From Chloroflexota bacterium (GTDB taxonomy: Bacteria > Chloroflexota > Dehalococcoidia > Bin125): a stretch of 23,853 nt of DNA. The stretch spans positions 1 to 23,853 of the forward strand of contig JAPOXB010000001.1 in the NCBI GenBank assembly GCA_026707335.1, read 5' to 3'. The notes under the pieces are model-generated. The model had not been told where the DNA came from. It saw only the letters and a list, made by a program, of their open reading frames with translations, and did no database searches. Shown here in pieces: positions 1 through 7,601 of this stretch; the first letter of the stretch is position 1, and every line of letters starts with the position of its first letter. Made by a program: the position numbers and the translations under genes.

Positions 1-1
1 G

Positions 2-346
2 ATGATCAACGTGCTCAACGACGACTACATCCGCACGGCGCGGGCCAAGGGGCTGCGCACCCGAGTGGTGGTGGTGCGGCACGGCCTGCGCAACGCGCTG
101 ATCCCCATCGTGACGGTGTTCGGCTTCCAGGCCGGCCTGATCTTCTCCGGCGCCGTGATCACCGAGCAGGTGTTCGGCATCCCGGGCATGGGCCGGCTCT
201 TCGTCGAGAATGTCGTCAATAGCCAGGACTTCAACATCGTGCAGAACGTGGTCATGTTCTTCGCTGTCTGCGTCGTGCTGGTGAACCTGCTCGTCGACCT
301 CTCTTATCCGCTGCTGGATCCGCGCATCCGTGAGGGGCGAAGCTGA
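2..346 (+). CDS. ABC transporter permease, DppB/OppB type (3' part only)
   Basis: Inner-membrane permease of a peptide/nickel/solute ABC importer. Only the last 114 or so residues are in the window; the gene continues upstream, so the first Met here is probably internal. The cytoplasmic EAA loop, which contacts the ATPase, is visible near the beginning (DDYIRTARAKGL, then RHGLRNALIPIVTVFG). It is followed by the FSGAVITEQVFGIPGMG segment typical of DppB proteins and a last hydrophobic helix (about residues 80-100) ending in DPRIR. The stop overlaps the start of the next permease (TGATG), so the two are translationally coupled. The substrate cannot be told from this fragment; the binding protein and ATPases lie outside the window. 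The family call is firm. Confidence 0.93.
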   Translation: MINVLNDDYIRTARAKGLRTRVVVVRHGLRNALIPIVTVFGFQAGLIFSGAVITEQVFGIPGMGRLFVENVVNSQDFNIVQNVVMFFAVCVVLVNLLVDLSYPLLDPRIREGRS

Positions 347-1281
347 TGGCCGGCGGCACGGCTCCCCCGGAAAGCGTCGCCCCGCCCGCCCTCTCGTTCG
401 CCGGGATTCGGGAACAGCACTGGTACCGCGAGGCGCGCGCGATCCTGCGCGTCTACATGCGCAACCGGCCGGCCGTGCTGGGCGCGGTGCTGCTGCTGGG
501 ATTCGGCATCGTGGCCGCGTTCGCGCCGGCCATCGCGCCCGCGGACCCCCTGAAGACCAACCTCAGCCTTGAGGGCATCTACCAGCCCCCCGCCTGGGAT
601 CACATCGCCGGCACCGACAGCCAGGGCCGCGACGTGCTCAGCCGCACGATCTTCGGCGCCCGCATCGCCTGGCAGATCGTGCTGGCCGCGATCGGCGTGG
701 CGATCGTCGTCGGCGTGCCGCTGGGGCTGCTGGCCGGCTACATCGGCGGCAAGCTCGACGAACTGGTCATCATGCGCATCGTCGACGCGCTGATGGCGAT
801 GCCGGGGCTGGTGCTGATCCTGGCGGTCACCGCCGCCCTGGGGCCGAGCATCCAGAACACGATGATCATCATCGGCTTCGTCTGGTCGCCGGGCTATGCG
901 CGCCTCACGCGGGGGGTCGTGCTGTCGATCAAGCAGGAGGTCTACATCGACGCGGCGCATGCGGTGGGCGCCCCGCCGCGCCGGATCATGCTGCGGCACA
1001 TGCTGCCCAACGTGGTGGCGCCGGTGCTGGTGCTGGCGTCGCTGTCGGCGGCGGGCATCATCCTCGTCGAGGCGGGGCTGAGCTTCATTGGCGCCGGCGT
1101 GCAGCCGCCCACGCCCGCCTGGGGCGGGATGGTCGCGAAGGCCTACATCACGATCATGACGCGCAGCGCTTGGCCCATCCTCGCGCCGGCGCTGGCCATC
1201 ATCCTGATGGTGATGTCGTTCAACTTCGTCGGCGACGGCGTCCGCGACGCGATGGATCCGCGCCTGCGCAATATCCGCTAG
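346..1281 (+). CDS. ABC transporter permease, DppC/OppC type
   Basis: Second permease subunit (311 aa) of the same importer, pairing with the DppB-type protein upstream. The N-terminal region has the OppC-type cytosolic lead (residues 1-40) and a first membrane helix (about 45-65), then the GTDSQGRDVLSR signature after the periplasmic loop. Several membrane helices follow. The EAA loop reads YIDAAHAVGAPPRRIMLRHMLPN, in three adjoining pieces, around residues 204-226. The end DAMDPRLR is typical of DppC. It starts with ATG overlapping the previous stop by one base. No ATPase follows: the next gene is an unrelated methyltransferase with its own promoter-like element, so the remaining transporter genes probably lie upstream of the window. 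Peptide specificity is family inference only. Confidence 0.94.
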   Translation: MAGGTAPPESVAPPALSFAGIREQHWYREARAILRVYMRNRPAVLGAVLLLGFGIVAAFAPAIAPADPLKTNLSLEGIYQPPAWDHIAGTDSQGRDVLSRTIFGARIAWQIVLAAIGVAIVVGVPLGLLAGYIGGKLDELVIMRIVDALMAMPGLVLILAVTAALGPSIQNTMIIIGFVWSPGYARLTRGVVLSIKQEVYIDAAHAVGAPPRRIMLRHMLPNVVAPVLVLASLSAAGIILVEAGLSFIGAGVQPPTPAWGGMVAKAYITIMTRSAWPILAPALAIILMVMSFNFVGDGVRDAMDPRLRNIR

Positions 1282-1306
1282 GGGCGGCCGCGGCCTCGGG
1301 ATCGGC

Positions 1307-1312
1307 TAGCCT
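1307..1312 (+). promoter_or_regulatory. Putative -10 element (TAGCCT) for the methyltransferase gene
   Basis: TAGCCT lies in the short gap after the permease stop, 65 bases before the ATG at 1378. It matches the TANNCT hexamer that recurs before many genes in this window. No convincing -35 box is seen. Confidence 0.4.
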
Positions 1313-1377
1313 GACGCTGGCGGCCCGACCGCCCCCTCCCCGTCGCGCTGATCGGGAGCAGGACGGGGCGCGACACC

Positions 1378-2058
1378 ATGCCCACCGACGCGCCACCGGG
1401 CGGCTGGCCCGACGAGTCGCCGTTCGTGGCGGCGCACTTCCGCTGCGACGACGAGCGGGACGACGCGCTCTTCTACCAGGAGCCCCGCCTCGTGACGCAC
1501 ATCGACGACGCGGCGATCGCGGCGTTGCGGGCGCACTACGCGCGCATCTTCCCGGCCCGCGCGTCGGTGCTCGACCTGATGAGCAGCCACGTGTCGCACT
1601 TCCCGGCCCGCCTCGCGCCATCGCGGGCGGCGGGGCTGGGGATGAACGCCGAGGAACTGGCGGCGAACCCGGCGCTGACGGAGTGGGTCGTGCACGACCT
1701 CAACGCCGATCCGGCGCTGCCCTATGACGGCGCCAGCTTCGACGTGGTCACGATCGCGGTGAGCGTGCAGTACCTGCGGCAGCCCCTGTCCGTCTTCCGG
1801 GAGATCGGACGGGTGCTGAAGCCTGGCGGCATCTGCAGCGTCGCGTTCTCGAACCGCTGCTTCCCGCCGAAGGTGGTCGCCCTCTGGTCGGCCACGGGCG
1901 ACAGGGGGCACGCGCAGGTCGTGACGGCGTACTTCCACTACGCGGGCGGGTTCGGCGAGGCGGAGACGATCGACCTGTCGCCCGATCCGCGGCGCAGCGA
2001 CCCCCTCTACGTCGTGCAGGCGCGGCGGCCGGGAGGGGAGCGCGTCAGCGGCCCGTGA
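1378..2058 (+). CDS. Class I SAM-dependent methyltransferase (methyltransferase type 11-like)
   Basis: 226-residue protein with the Rossmann-type SAM-binding order. Motif I is SVLDLMSS at residues 63-70, with D66 and the Gly-rich loop degenerate. A GLGMN segment (86-90) marks the strand 2 region, DLNADPALPYDGASFDVV (107-124) covers motifs II and III, and EIGRVLKPGG (142-151) is the classic post-motif before strand 5, followed by SVAFSNRCFPPKVVALW. This form, with VLDLMSSH in place of a glycine-rich loop, is known in methyltransferase type 11-like proteins of bacteria and plastids. The substrate is unknown. The last 14 bases overlap the convergent crotonase gene on the other strand. The ATG was chosen because a promoter-like TAGCCT lies upstream and no earlier in-frame start follows it with a better ribosome site. 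Confidence 0.82.
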   Translation: MPTDAPPGGWPDESPFVAAHFRCDDERDDALFYQEPRLVTHIDDAAIAALRAHYARIFPARASVLDLMSSHVSHFPARLAPSRAAGLGMNAEELAANPALTEWVVHDLNADPALPYDGASFDVVTIAVSVQYLRQPLSVFREIGRVLKPGGICSVAFSNRCFPPKVVALWSATGDRGHAQVVTAYFHYAGGFGEAETIDLSPDPRRSDPLYVVQARRPGGERVSGP

Positions 2059-2806
2059 ATTGCGGCGGACGCTTCTCGAGGCGGGCGGCCATTCCCTCGC
2101 GGGCGTCGTGGCTCTCGCGCGCGGCGGCGACGATCCGGTCGACGTCGTCATGGGGGATGGCGTCGCGGTAGGCCATGCCACGGTTGATGAGGGCCTTCAT
2201 GGCGCGCATCGACAGGGGCGCGTTCGCGGCCAGCCGGTCGATGACCGCGTCGGCGGCCGCGTCGAAGTCGTCCGGTTCGGCGACGCGCGCGATGATGCCC
2301 AGGTCGTACATGCGCTGGGCGGGGACGGGATCGCCCAGGAGCAGCATCTCCTTCGCCAGAACCGGTCCGCCGACGTCAAGCAGCTTTTTGGAGAGGAACC
2401 AGGTGGGGGCGAGCCCGATCTGCGCGAGCGACATCCAGAAGGTCGCGTTGGTCGAGGCGACGACGATGTCGCAGTGCAGCGCCAGCTCGTTGCCCCCGGC
2501 GATCGCCGGCCCCTGGACGACGGCCACCACCGGCAAGGGGTAGGTCTCGATCGCGTGCAGCGCCGCGTCGATGGATCCTTCGTTGGCGGGGACTCCCTCA
2601 TCGAGACTTTCCCGCAGATCGACTCCGGCGCTGAAGACGGGACCGGTCGCCCGCAGCGCGACCACTCGCGCCTCCGGCGCGGGCGTCTCCGAGAAGAGCG
2701 CCTGGAGCCCGCGCAGCATCTCCGAGGTGAGCGCGTTCCGTTTCTCGGGGCGGTTGAGCGTGACCGTGCGGACGGCCCCGTCGTCGATGATCTCCAGAAC
2801 TCCCAT
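2045..2806 (-). CDS. Enoyl-CoA hydratase/isomerase family protein (crotonase fold)
   Basis: 253-residue crotonase-fold enzyme acting on a CoA thioester. The N-terminal VRTVTLNRPEKRNALTSEM and the first oxyanion-hole segment VFSAGVDL (57-64) are clear. The second, AIAGGNELALHCD (101-113), has Glu107 at the first catalytic glutamate position. The second catalytic glutamate of true hydratases, normally in an F..PE..LG segment, is absent: the aligned stretch FWMSLAQIG has Leu127 there. This suggests an isomerase-like or other single-acid reaction rather than standard hydration. The gene follows the serine hydrolase (25 bases between) on the minus strand and may be co-transcribed. A TAGCAT hexamer overlaps the upstream stop. 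The ATG at 2806 is preceded by a GGAGG-like ribosome site on the minus strand. Confidence 0.9.
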   Translation of the reverse strand: MGVLEIIDDGAVRTVTLNRPEKRNALTSEMLRGLQALFSETPAPEARVVALRATGPVFSAGVDLRESLDEGVPANEGSIDAALHAIETYPLPVVAVVQGPAIAGGNELALHCDIVVASTNATFWMSLAQIGLAPTWFLSKKLLDVGGPVLAKEMLLLGDPVPAQRMYDLGIIARVAEPDDFDAAADAVIDRLAANAPLSMRAMKALINRGMAYRDAIPHDDVDRIVAAARESHDAREGMAARLEKRPPQFTGR

Positions 2807-2831
2807 GGCGGACCTCCGTTCCCTTGGGATG

Positions 2832-3959
2832 CTAGCCGAGCGATTCGTAGACGGCGCGGAGGAGGTCGCCGCTTCGGGTGTCGCCGAGGGCGCCGGTGAT
2901 CATGCGGTTCATGACGTAGGCGATGGAGACCCGCGCGTCGAGGTCGATGACGACGATGGAGCCGCCCCAGCCGCCCCAGCGGAAGTGGCGCGGGTTGGGC
3001 GGCGCGACCGTGTCCTCGATGTAGGTCGCGAAGCCGAGGCCGAACGTGACGTGCTTGCCCAGCACGAGGTCGACTCCGTCGGTCTGGACCTCCCGCACCC
3101 GCTCGACGGTCTCGGGGGACATGAGGCGCACGCCGTCGACGGCCCCGCCGCAGGCCAGCGCCGAATGGATGCGGGCGATGGAGCGGGCGTTGCCGGTCCC
3201 GCCGGCGGCCGGGATCTCGGCGGCGCGCCAGTCGCGGGTGCGGGTCACGGTGGCGTCCAGGGGGCAACTCGCGAGGGTGCGGGCGGCGATGGAGTTGGGG
3301 TCGAGTTCCTCCACGGCGGGGTCCGGGGCTGGCGGGATCAGCTCGGCGACGCGGCCGTCGTGCGCGGCGTCGAGGCCGATGTGGAAGTCGGCGCCGAGCG
3401 GCTCCGCCACCTCGCGCCGGAAGAACTCGCCCATGGAGACGCCGGTGATGCGCTCGAGGATCTCCCCCTGCAGTTGCCCCTGCGTGATCGCGTGGTAGCC
3501 GGAGGCCGTCCCCGGCTCCCACCAGGGGGCCTGCCGGGCCAGCGAGGCGGCGACGCCGCGGCGGTCGTAGAGGTCATCGAGGCGGATCGGCGGGTCGAAG
3601 CCGGAGAGGCCGGCGCTGTGGCTCATCACGTGCCGGACGAGCACGCTCTCCTTGCCGTTCCGGGCGAACTCGGGCCAGTAGTCGGCGACCGGGGCGTCGA
3701 AGTCGAGTTGGCCGCGGTCGGCGAGCATGAGCATGCAGACGGCGGCCATCGTCTTGGTGGAGGACCAGACGTTGGCGATCGTGTCCCGCTGCCAGGGCGC
3801 GCCGTCCGGGCCGGCCTCGCCCGCCCAGAGGTCGACGACGGGCGCGCCGTCGACGGTCACGGCCACGCTGGCGCCGGCCTCCAGCCCGTCGAGGAAGTTC
3901 TGCTCGAAGCGGTCGCGCACGGGGCGGAACGCGTCGGCGTAGGTTCCGTGGATCTCCAT
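2832..3959 (-). CDS. Serine hydrolase, class C beta-lactamase/EstB-like family
   Basis: 375-residue member of the beta-lactamase/penicillin-binding-like hydrolases, mostly esterases or amidases. The catalytic SxxK motif is SSTK with nucleophile Ser66 and Lys69, preceded by NVW as in the EstB family. The second motif has Tyr155 in SGYHAITQG, matching the YHALTYG pattern of carboxylesterase relatives. The third is WGGWGGS at 328-334, corresponding to the KTG-like box. No signal peptide is visible, which argues for a cytoplasmic esterase rather than a secreted beta-lactamase. A promoter-like TAGCCT (minus strand 4004-3999) lies 40 bases upstream, back to back with the promoter of the DUF433 gene. 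The physiological substrate is unknown. Confidence 0.9.
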   Translation of the reverse strand: MEIHGTYADAFRPVRDRFEQNFLDGLEAGASVAVTVDGAPVVDLWAGEAGPDGAPWQRDTIANVWSSTKTMAAVCMLMLADRGQLDFDAPVADYWPEFARNGKESVLVRHVMSHSAGLSGFDPPIRLDDLYDRRGVAASLARQAPWWEPGTASGYHAITQGQLQGEILERITGVSMGEFFRREVAEPLGADFHIGLDAAHDGRVAELIPPAPDPAVEELDPNSIAARTLASCPLDATVTRTRDWRAAEIPAAGGTGNARSIARIHSALACGGAVDGVRLMSPETVERVREVQTDGVDLVLGKHVTFGLGFATYIEDTVAPPNPRHFRWGGWGGSIVVIDLDARVSIAYVMNRMITGALGDTRSGDLLRAVYESLG

Positions 3960-3998
3960 CGCCTGCCTCGCTCTCCGAGTGGCATCGTCCGTCGCGCG

Positions 3999-4004
3999 AG
4001 GCTA
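3999..4004 (-). promoter_or_regulatory. Putative -10 element (TAGCCT) for the serine hydrolase gene
   Basis: TAGCCT on the minus strand, 39 bases upstream of the ATG at 3959. It forms a divergent pair with TACGCT at 4046-4051 on the plus strand. It fits the recurring TANNCT pattern. Confidence 0.45.
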
Positions 4005-4045
4005 GCAGGCCGGGGCGCTGCGGGCGGGGCCGGACGGGATTCGGG

Positions 4046-4051
4046 TACGCT
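4046..4051 (+). promoter_or_regulatory. Putative -10 element (TACGCT) for the DUF433 gene
   Basis: TACGCT, 29 bases before the ATG at 4081, in the 121-base divergent gap with the serine hydrolase. It fits the TANNCT pattern; no clear -35 is visible. Confidence 0.4.
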
Positions 4052-4080
4052 GTGGGCGACCGCCGGGAAGGGTGGACCGC

Positions 4081-4305
4081 ATGCCCTGGGAAGACCGCAT
4101 CGAGTTAAACCCCGGCGTCCTGGCCGGGAAGCCGGTCGTGAAGGGGACGCGGCTGGCCGTGGCGTTCGTCGTCGAACTGCTGGCCGACGGGTGGTCCGAA
4201 GACGACGTCCTGCGGGAGTACCCGGGACTCACACGCGAGGATGTGCAGGCCTGCCTGCGGCAGCACGACCGCATCCGCATCACGCCGCTGCCGCGCGCGG
4301 ACTGA
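4081..4305 (+). CDS. DUF433 domain protein (VapB-like antitoxin family), apparently without a toxin partner
   Basis: Small protein (74 aa from the ATG at 4081) with an almost textbook DUF433 sequence: an N-terminal DRIELNPGVLAGKPVVKGTR, then a short helix-turn-helix-like part (VAFVVELLADGWSEDDVLREYPGLTREDVQACL). DUF433 proteins are DNA-binding and often sit directly upstream of a PIN-like toxin. Here the next gene is convergent on the other strand only 11 bases away, and the upstream neighbour is divergent, so no toxin partner is present. A GTG at 4072 is an alternative start adding three residues, but the GGGAAGG ribosome site ends at 4071, nine bases before the ATG, and would touch the GTG. 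Function as a solitary regulator or a relic is inference. Confidence 0.88.
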   Translation: MPWEDRIELNPGVLAGKPVVKGTRLAVAFVVELLADGWSEDDVLREYPGLTREDVQACLRQHDRIRITPLPRAD

Positions 4306-4316
4306 CCGGCCCGACG

Positions 4317-5186
4317 CTAGTCCCCCGCCTCGACGGCGTCTTTGTACTGCCGCACGGCGTCGATGTGGTCGCCGACATCGCGGAGGCCGGCGTTCATCGT
4401 GGCGACGGAGATCTCCGTCGCGCCGATCTCCCGCCAGCGCTGGATGTGGGCCCGCCAGAGGTCGGGGTTGCCGCCGCGGAACTGCGACTGCGGGCCGATG
4501 CCGAAGTCGTCCAGGGAGCGTCCCGCCTCGCGCAGGTAGCCGCGGATGCGATCGGCCTGGGCGGCGGCTTCCGGAGTGGGCGGAGAGACGGGGAACCAGC
4601 CGTCGCCGATGCGGGCGGCGCGCTTGAGCTGGGGCTCGGCGCTGCCGCCGAACCACACGGGGATGGGCCGGCGCGGGCGCGGGTCGATGCCGGCCCTGGA
4701 CACGGTGTGGAACTCGCCCTGGAAGTCGACGACGGGCTCGCTCCAGAGCCGACGCATCAGCGCCACCTGCTCCTCCTGACGCCGCCCGCGGTTGCGGAAG
4801 TTCTGGTCGAGGGCCTCGTACTCGACGTAGTTCCAGCCGCTGCCGATGCCGAGCCGGAAGCGGTCGCCGGAGAGGACGGCGATCTGCGCCGCCTGCTTGG
4901 CGACGAGCGCCGTCTGCCGCTGCGGCAGGACCAGCACACAGGTCGCGAGTTCGAGCGTCGTGGTCACGGCGGCCAGATAGGCGATCGTGACGAAAACCTC
5001 GTGGAAGGGGTGGTCGATGGTGTAGGGGCCGTCCCAGCCGCCGGGGCGGTCGGGATCGGCCCCGAGGACGTGGTCGTAGAGGAGGAGTTGCGAGAAGCCC
5101 AGCGCCTCGACCGCCTGCGCGAAGTCCCGCAGCGCCGCCGGGTCCGATCCGATCTCCGTGGTGGGCAGGACGGCGCCGATGCGCAT
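4317..5186 (-). CDS. LLM class (probably F420-dependent) oxidoreductase
   Basis: 289-residue luciferase-like TIM-barrel oxidoreductase using F420 or FMN. It begins MRIGAVLPTTEIGSDPAALRDF. LLLYDHV (34-40) is the strand that carries the cofactor-site histidine. LATCVLVLPQR follows, then SGDRFRLGIGSGWNYVEYEA (106-125), the hallmark of the TIGR03619-like LLM group, and a final PIPVWFGGSAEPQLKRAARIGDGW stretch. Frame extension upstream would add 65 low-quality residues. The ATG at 5186 is preferred because the family sequence begins there, an AAGGGA ribosome site lies about eight bases before it, and a TACCCT -10-like hexamer lies 36 bases upstream. It is convergent with the DUF433 gene. The substrate is unknown. 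Confidence 0.9.
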   Translation of the reverse strand: MRIGAVLPTTEIGSDPAALRDFAQAVEALGFSQLLLYDHVLGADPDRPGGWDGPYTIDHPFHEVFVTIAYLAAVTTTLELATCVLVLPQRQTALVAKQAAQIAVLSGDRFRLGIGSGWNYVEYEALDQNFRNRGRRQEEQVALMRRLWSEPVVDFQGEFHTVSRAGIDPRPRRPIPVWFGGSAEPQLKRAARIGDGWFPVSPPTPEAAAQADRIRGYLREAGRSLDDFGIGPQSQFRGGNPDLWRAHIQRWREIGATEISVATMNAGLRDVGDHIDAVRQYKDAVEAGD

Positions 5187-5222
5187 GGCTGCATCCCTTC
5201 GTCGCGGTGCGTGCGTGAGGGC

Positions 5223-5228
5223 AGGGTA
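5223..5228 (-). promoter_or_regulatory. Putative -10 element (TACCCT) for the LLM oxidoreductase gene
   Basis: TACCCT on the minus strand, 36 bases before the ATG at 5186. It fits the recurring TANNCT pattern and supports the short start for this gene. Confidence 0.4.
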
Positions 5229-5373
5229 GCGCCAAGCCTCGCCGGTACTGCTCGGGGGTATGCAAGGGGGCCCGACGCCACTACGATCTTCCGCAATCAC
5301 CCGTGGGTCCGCAGGCGGAAACGATTCGGCGCCGGCCGGGGACGGCCGGGCGGGCGCAACGACGGAGGTTGGA

Positions 5374-6162
5374 GTGACCACGACCCAAGCGACCTACAGC
5401 GAATGCACGGTCTCCGTGGCCGGACTCTCGATGCACGTAGTCCAGGGCGGCAACGGGCCCAGCGCGGTCTGGCTGCACCACTCGACGGGGCCGCTGGGCT
5501 GGCTGCCGCTGCACGAGCGGCTGGCGGAGCGCCTGCACGTGAGCGCGCCCGACCTGCCCGGCTACGGCCGCTCGGAGCGGCCCGTCTGGGCGCGGCATCC
5601 GCGCGACATCGCGGTGCTGCTGGGTCGGGCCATCGCGAAGCTGGAGTTGGAGCCCACGCTGCTGATCGGGCACGGCTTCGGCGGCTGGGTGGCGGCGGAG
5701 TTGGCGACGATGAACCCGTCGGCGCTGCGCGGCCTCGTGCTCGTGGGCGCCGCCGGCCTCCAGCCGGAGGAGGGCGAGATCATCGACCCGATCTTCTTCA
5801 CCTTCGGCGACTACGTGAAGCAGGGCTTCCACGACGAGGCCGCGTTCGAGGACGCGTTCGGCTCGGACGGTTCGGAGAGCCACCGGGAGCTGTGGGACTT
5901 CAGCCGCGAGATGACCAGCCGCCTCACCTGGAAGCCGTGGATGTTCAACCGGCAGCTCGCGCCGCTGCTGCGGGAGGTCGACGTCCCCGCGTTGCTCGTC
6001 TGGGGCGCGGAGGACCGGGTCGTGCCGCTCGACTGCGGCCGCCGCTACGAGGCCGCCCTGCCCGACGCCCGCCTGGTCGTCGTGGAGGGGGCCGGGCACC
6101 TGGTGGAACTGGAGGCGCCGGATAGACTGGCGTCGCTGATCACGGAGTTCGCGGGCGCCTAG
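5374..6162 (+). CDS. Alpha/beta hydrolase-fold protein with Gly in place of the nucleophile Ser
   Basis: 262-residue alpha/beta hydrolase of the meta-cleavage-product-hydrolase-like type. The oxyanion HHSTGPLGW loop (35-43) and DLPGYGRSERP (60-70) are present. The nucleophile elbow reads LIGHGFGGW, so the usual Ser of GxSxG is Gly101 (codon GGC, one base from the Ser codon AGC). The acid (GAEDRVVP, Asp214) and the base (GAGHLVELEAP, His242) are retained. The protein is therefore either non-hydrolytic, uses another mechanism, or is degenerating. The GTG at 5374 was chosen because GGAGG lies five bases before it and the family sequence starts nearby; the upstream frame adds 38 residues of no recognisable character. 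The LLM monooxygenase gene follows after 20 bases, which suggests a functional pair. Confidence 0.88.
   Translation: MTTTQATYSECTVSVAGLSMHVVQGGNGPSAVWLHHSTGPLGWLPLHERLAERLHVSAPDLPGYGRSERPVWARHPRDIAVLLGRAIAKLELEPTLLIGHGFGGWVAAELATMNPSALRGLVLVGAAGLQPEEGEIIDPIFFTFGDYVKQGFHDEAAFEDAFGSDGSESHRELWDFSREMTSRLTWKPWMFNRQLAPLLREVDVPALLVWGAEDRVVPLDCGRRYEAALPDARLVVVEGAGHLVELEAPDRLASLITEFAGA
6123..6128 (+). promoter_or_regulatory. Possible internal -10 element (TAGACT) before the LLM monooxygenase gene
   Basis: TAGACT, identical to the hexamer before the alcohol dehydrogenases, lies inside the end of the hydrolase gene, 54 bases before the next ATG. It uses the codon AGA for Arg, which is very rare in this GC-rich sequence. 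Confidence 0.3.
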
Positions 6163-6182
6163 CCCGGAATCGGGAGGATCCC

Positions 6183-7529
6183 ATGTTCATTGGCTACTTT
6201 ACGGAGCGGCCGTACCAGGACCAAGACTCCGGCTGGTTCGGCGCGGTCGGACAGCCGATCACCGACTTGGCCATGTCGAACGCCGACTACGACCCCAAGC
6301 TCGGCGCCGACCTCTACAACCGCTACCTCGACGAGAAGATCTACGCCGAGGAGATGGGCTTCGACGGGCTGATGCTCAACGAGCATCACAGCACGCCGTT
6401 CTGCATGGGCGGCGTGATGAACGTCGAGGCGGCCATCCTGGCGCGGATCACTAAGCGGGCCAAGATCGTGCTGCTGGGCAACGTGCTGCCGATCTGGGAC
6501 GACCCCCTGTGGCTGGCGGAGGAGCTGGCCGAGATCGACATGATCTCGCGCGGGCGGCTGGTGACGGGCTGGGTGCGCGGCACGGGCCGCGAGAGCGTCG
6601 CCCACAACGCGCAGTCGCCCTACAACTGGGAGCGCTTCCAGGAGGCGCACGACTTCATCGTCAAGGCCTGGACGACGCCCGGCCCCTGGCGCTGGGAGGG
6701 CGAGCACTACCAGTTCCGCTACGTGAACCCCTGGGCGCGGCCCTATCAGGATCCGCACCCGCCCATCTGGATCCCCGGCATCCTCTCGCGCAACACCGTC
6801 GATTGGGCCGCGAAGCATCGCTACCCGTACATCATGCTGGCGACGGACCTTGAGCCGACGAAGAAGTCGTTCGACTACTACGACGAGCAGGCGCGGGAGC
6901 ACGGCTACGAGGCCGGCAGCCAGCACCACGGCTACCTGTTCAAGGTGCACGTGGACGAGACCGACGAACTCGCCGACGAGGTGGGCCGCAAGTACGTGCA
7001 GGGGCCCAGCAACCCCTTCCTGGAGGGCAACCAGGGCGAGGTGCTGAGCACGCTGCAGAACCTGCCGGGGCTGACCTCCCGCACGAAGGTCCTGCCGACC
7101 GGCGCCAGCCTCGCGGCGCTTCAGTCGCGCGGCCGGTCCGGCGACCACGCCAAGCTGGGCGGCGGGACCGCCACGCAGGCCGAGCTGGACAAGAAGGAGC
7201 TCGGCGACCCGTTCGGCTCCTACAAGTCGCAGAAGGAGCGCTACACGATCATCACCGGCACGCCCAAGACCGTGATCCCCAAGGTGCGGCACGTGCTGGA
7301 GACGCTGCGGCCGGGCTCGATCTTCTTCTGGGACGGCGATGGCGCGATGACCCACGAGGACTCCATGCGCTCGCTGCGGCTGATGGGCGAAGAGGTCATT
7401 CCCGCCGTGCGCGAGATGGGCAAGGAGCTGGACCTGCCGGGCCCGTTCGAGATGGACCCGTACACGCTGGCGCCGGTGGAGGAGAAGACGGAGGCGGCGG
7501 AGGCCGTCGCGGCGCCCGCCGGGGACTAG
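6183..7529 (+). CDS. LLM class flavin-dependent monooxygenase (luciferase-like), 448 aa
   Basis: Large bacterial luciferase-like monooxygenase that oxidises an organic substrate with reduced FMN and oxygen. It starts MFIGYFTERPYQDQDSGWFG. The EHHS segment (residues 67-70, in MLNEHHSTPF) is typical of the flavin site. Next come IVLLGNVLPIWDDPLWLAEE, the DMISRGRLVTGWVRGTGRE region, and PHPPIWIPGILSRNTVDWAA. The insert between about residues 270 and 360 makes it longer than the common 330-360-residue members. The C-terminal tail is Glu/Ala-rich. GGGAGG lies seven bases before the ATG. It follows the Gly-nucleophile hydrolase closely and precedes the halogenase-like gene by 72 bases, so the three may act in one pathway. 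No flavin reductase is encoded nearby. The substrate is unknown. Confidence 0.92.
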   Translation: MFIGYFTERPYQDQDSGWFGAVGQPITDLAMSNADYDPKLGADLYNRYLDEKIYAEEMGFDGLMLNEHHSTPFCMGGVMNVEAAILARITKRAKIVLLGNVLPIWDDPLWLAEELAEIDMISRGRLVTGWVRGTGRESVAHNAQSPYNWERFQEAHDFIVKAWTTPGPWRWEGEHYQFRYVNPWARPYQDPHPPIWIPGILSRNTVDWAAKHRYPYIMLATDLEPTKKSFDYYDEQAREHGYEAGSQHHGYLFKVHVDETDELADEVGRKYVQGPSNPFLEGNQGEVLSTLQNLPGLTSRTKVLPTGASLAALQSRGRSGDHAKLGGGTATQAELDKKELGDPFGSYKSQKERYTIITGTPKTVIPKVRHVLETLRPGSIFFWDGDGAMTHEDSMRSLRLMGEEVIPAVREMGKELDLPGPFEMDPYTLAPVEEKTEAAEAVAAPAGD

Positions 7530-7601
7530 CTTCGGCGAGGCTCCGGCGCGGGCGCGGCCTCCCGGCGTCGCGCGACGGATCCCCCGCCCGCGAGGCGCCC
7601 C

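Noticed and set aside
2832..3959. Secreted beta-lactamase
   Set aside because: No signal peptide, and the motif set (SSTK, YHAITQG, WGGWGGS) matches EstB-like cytoplasmic esterases.
2571..6125. Very long open frame (over 1100 codons) on the plus strand
   Set aside because: It runs antisense to or out of frame with several well-supported genes, has no recognisable domain and is Arg/Gly/Ala-rich, as expected for a shadow frame in high-GC DNA.
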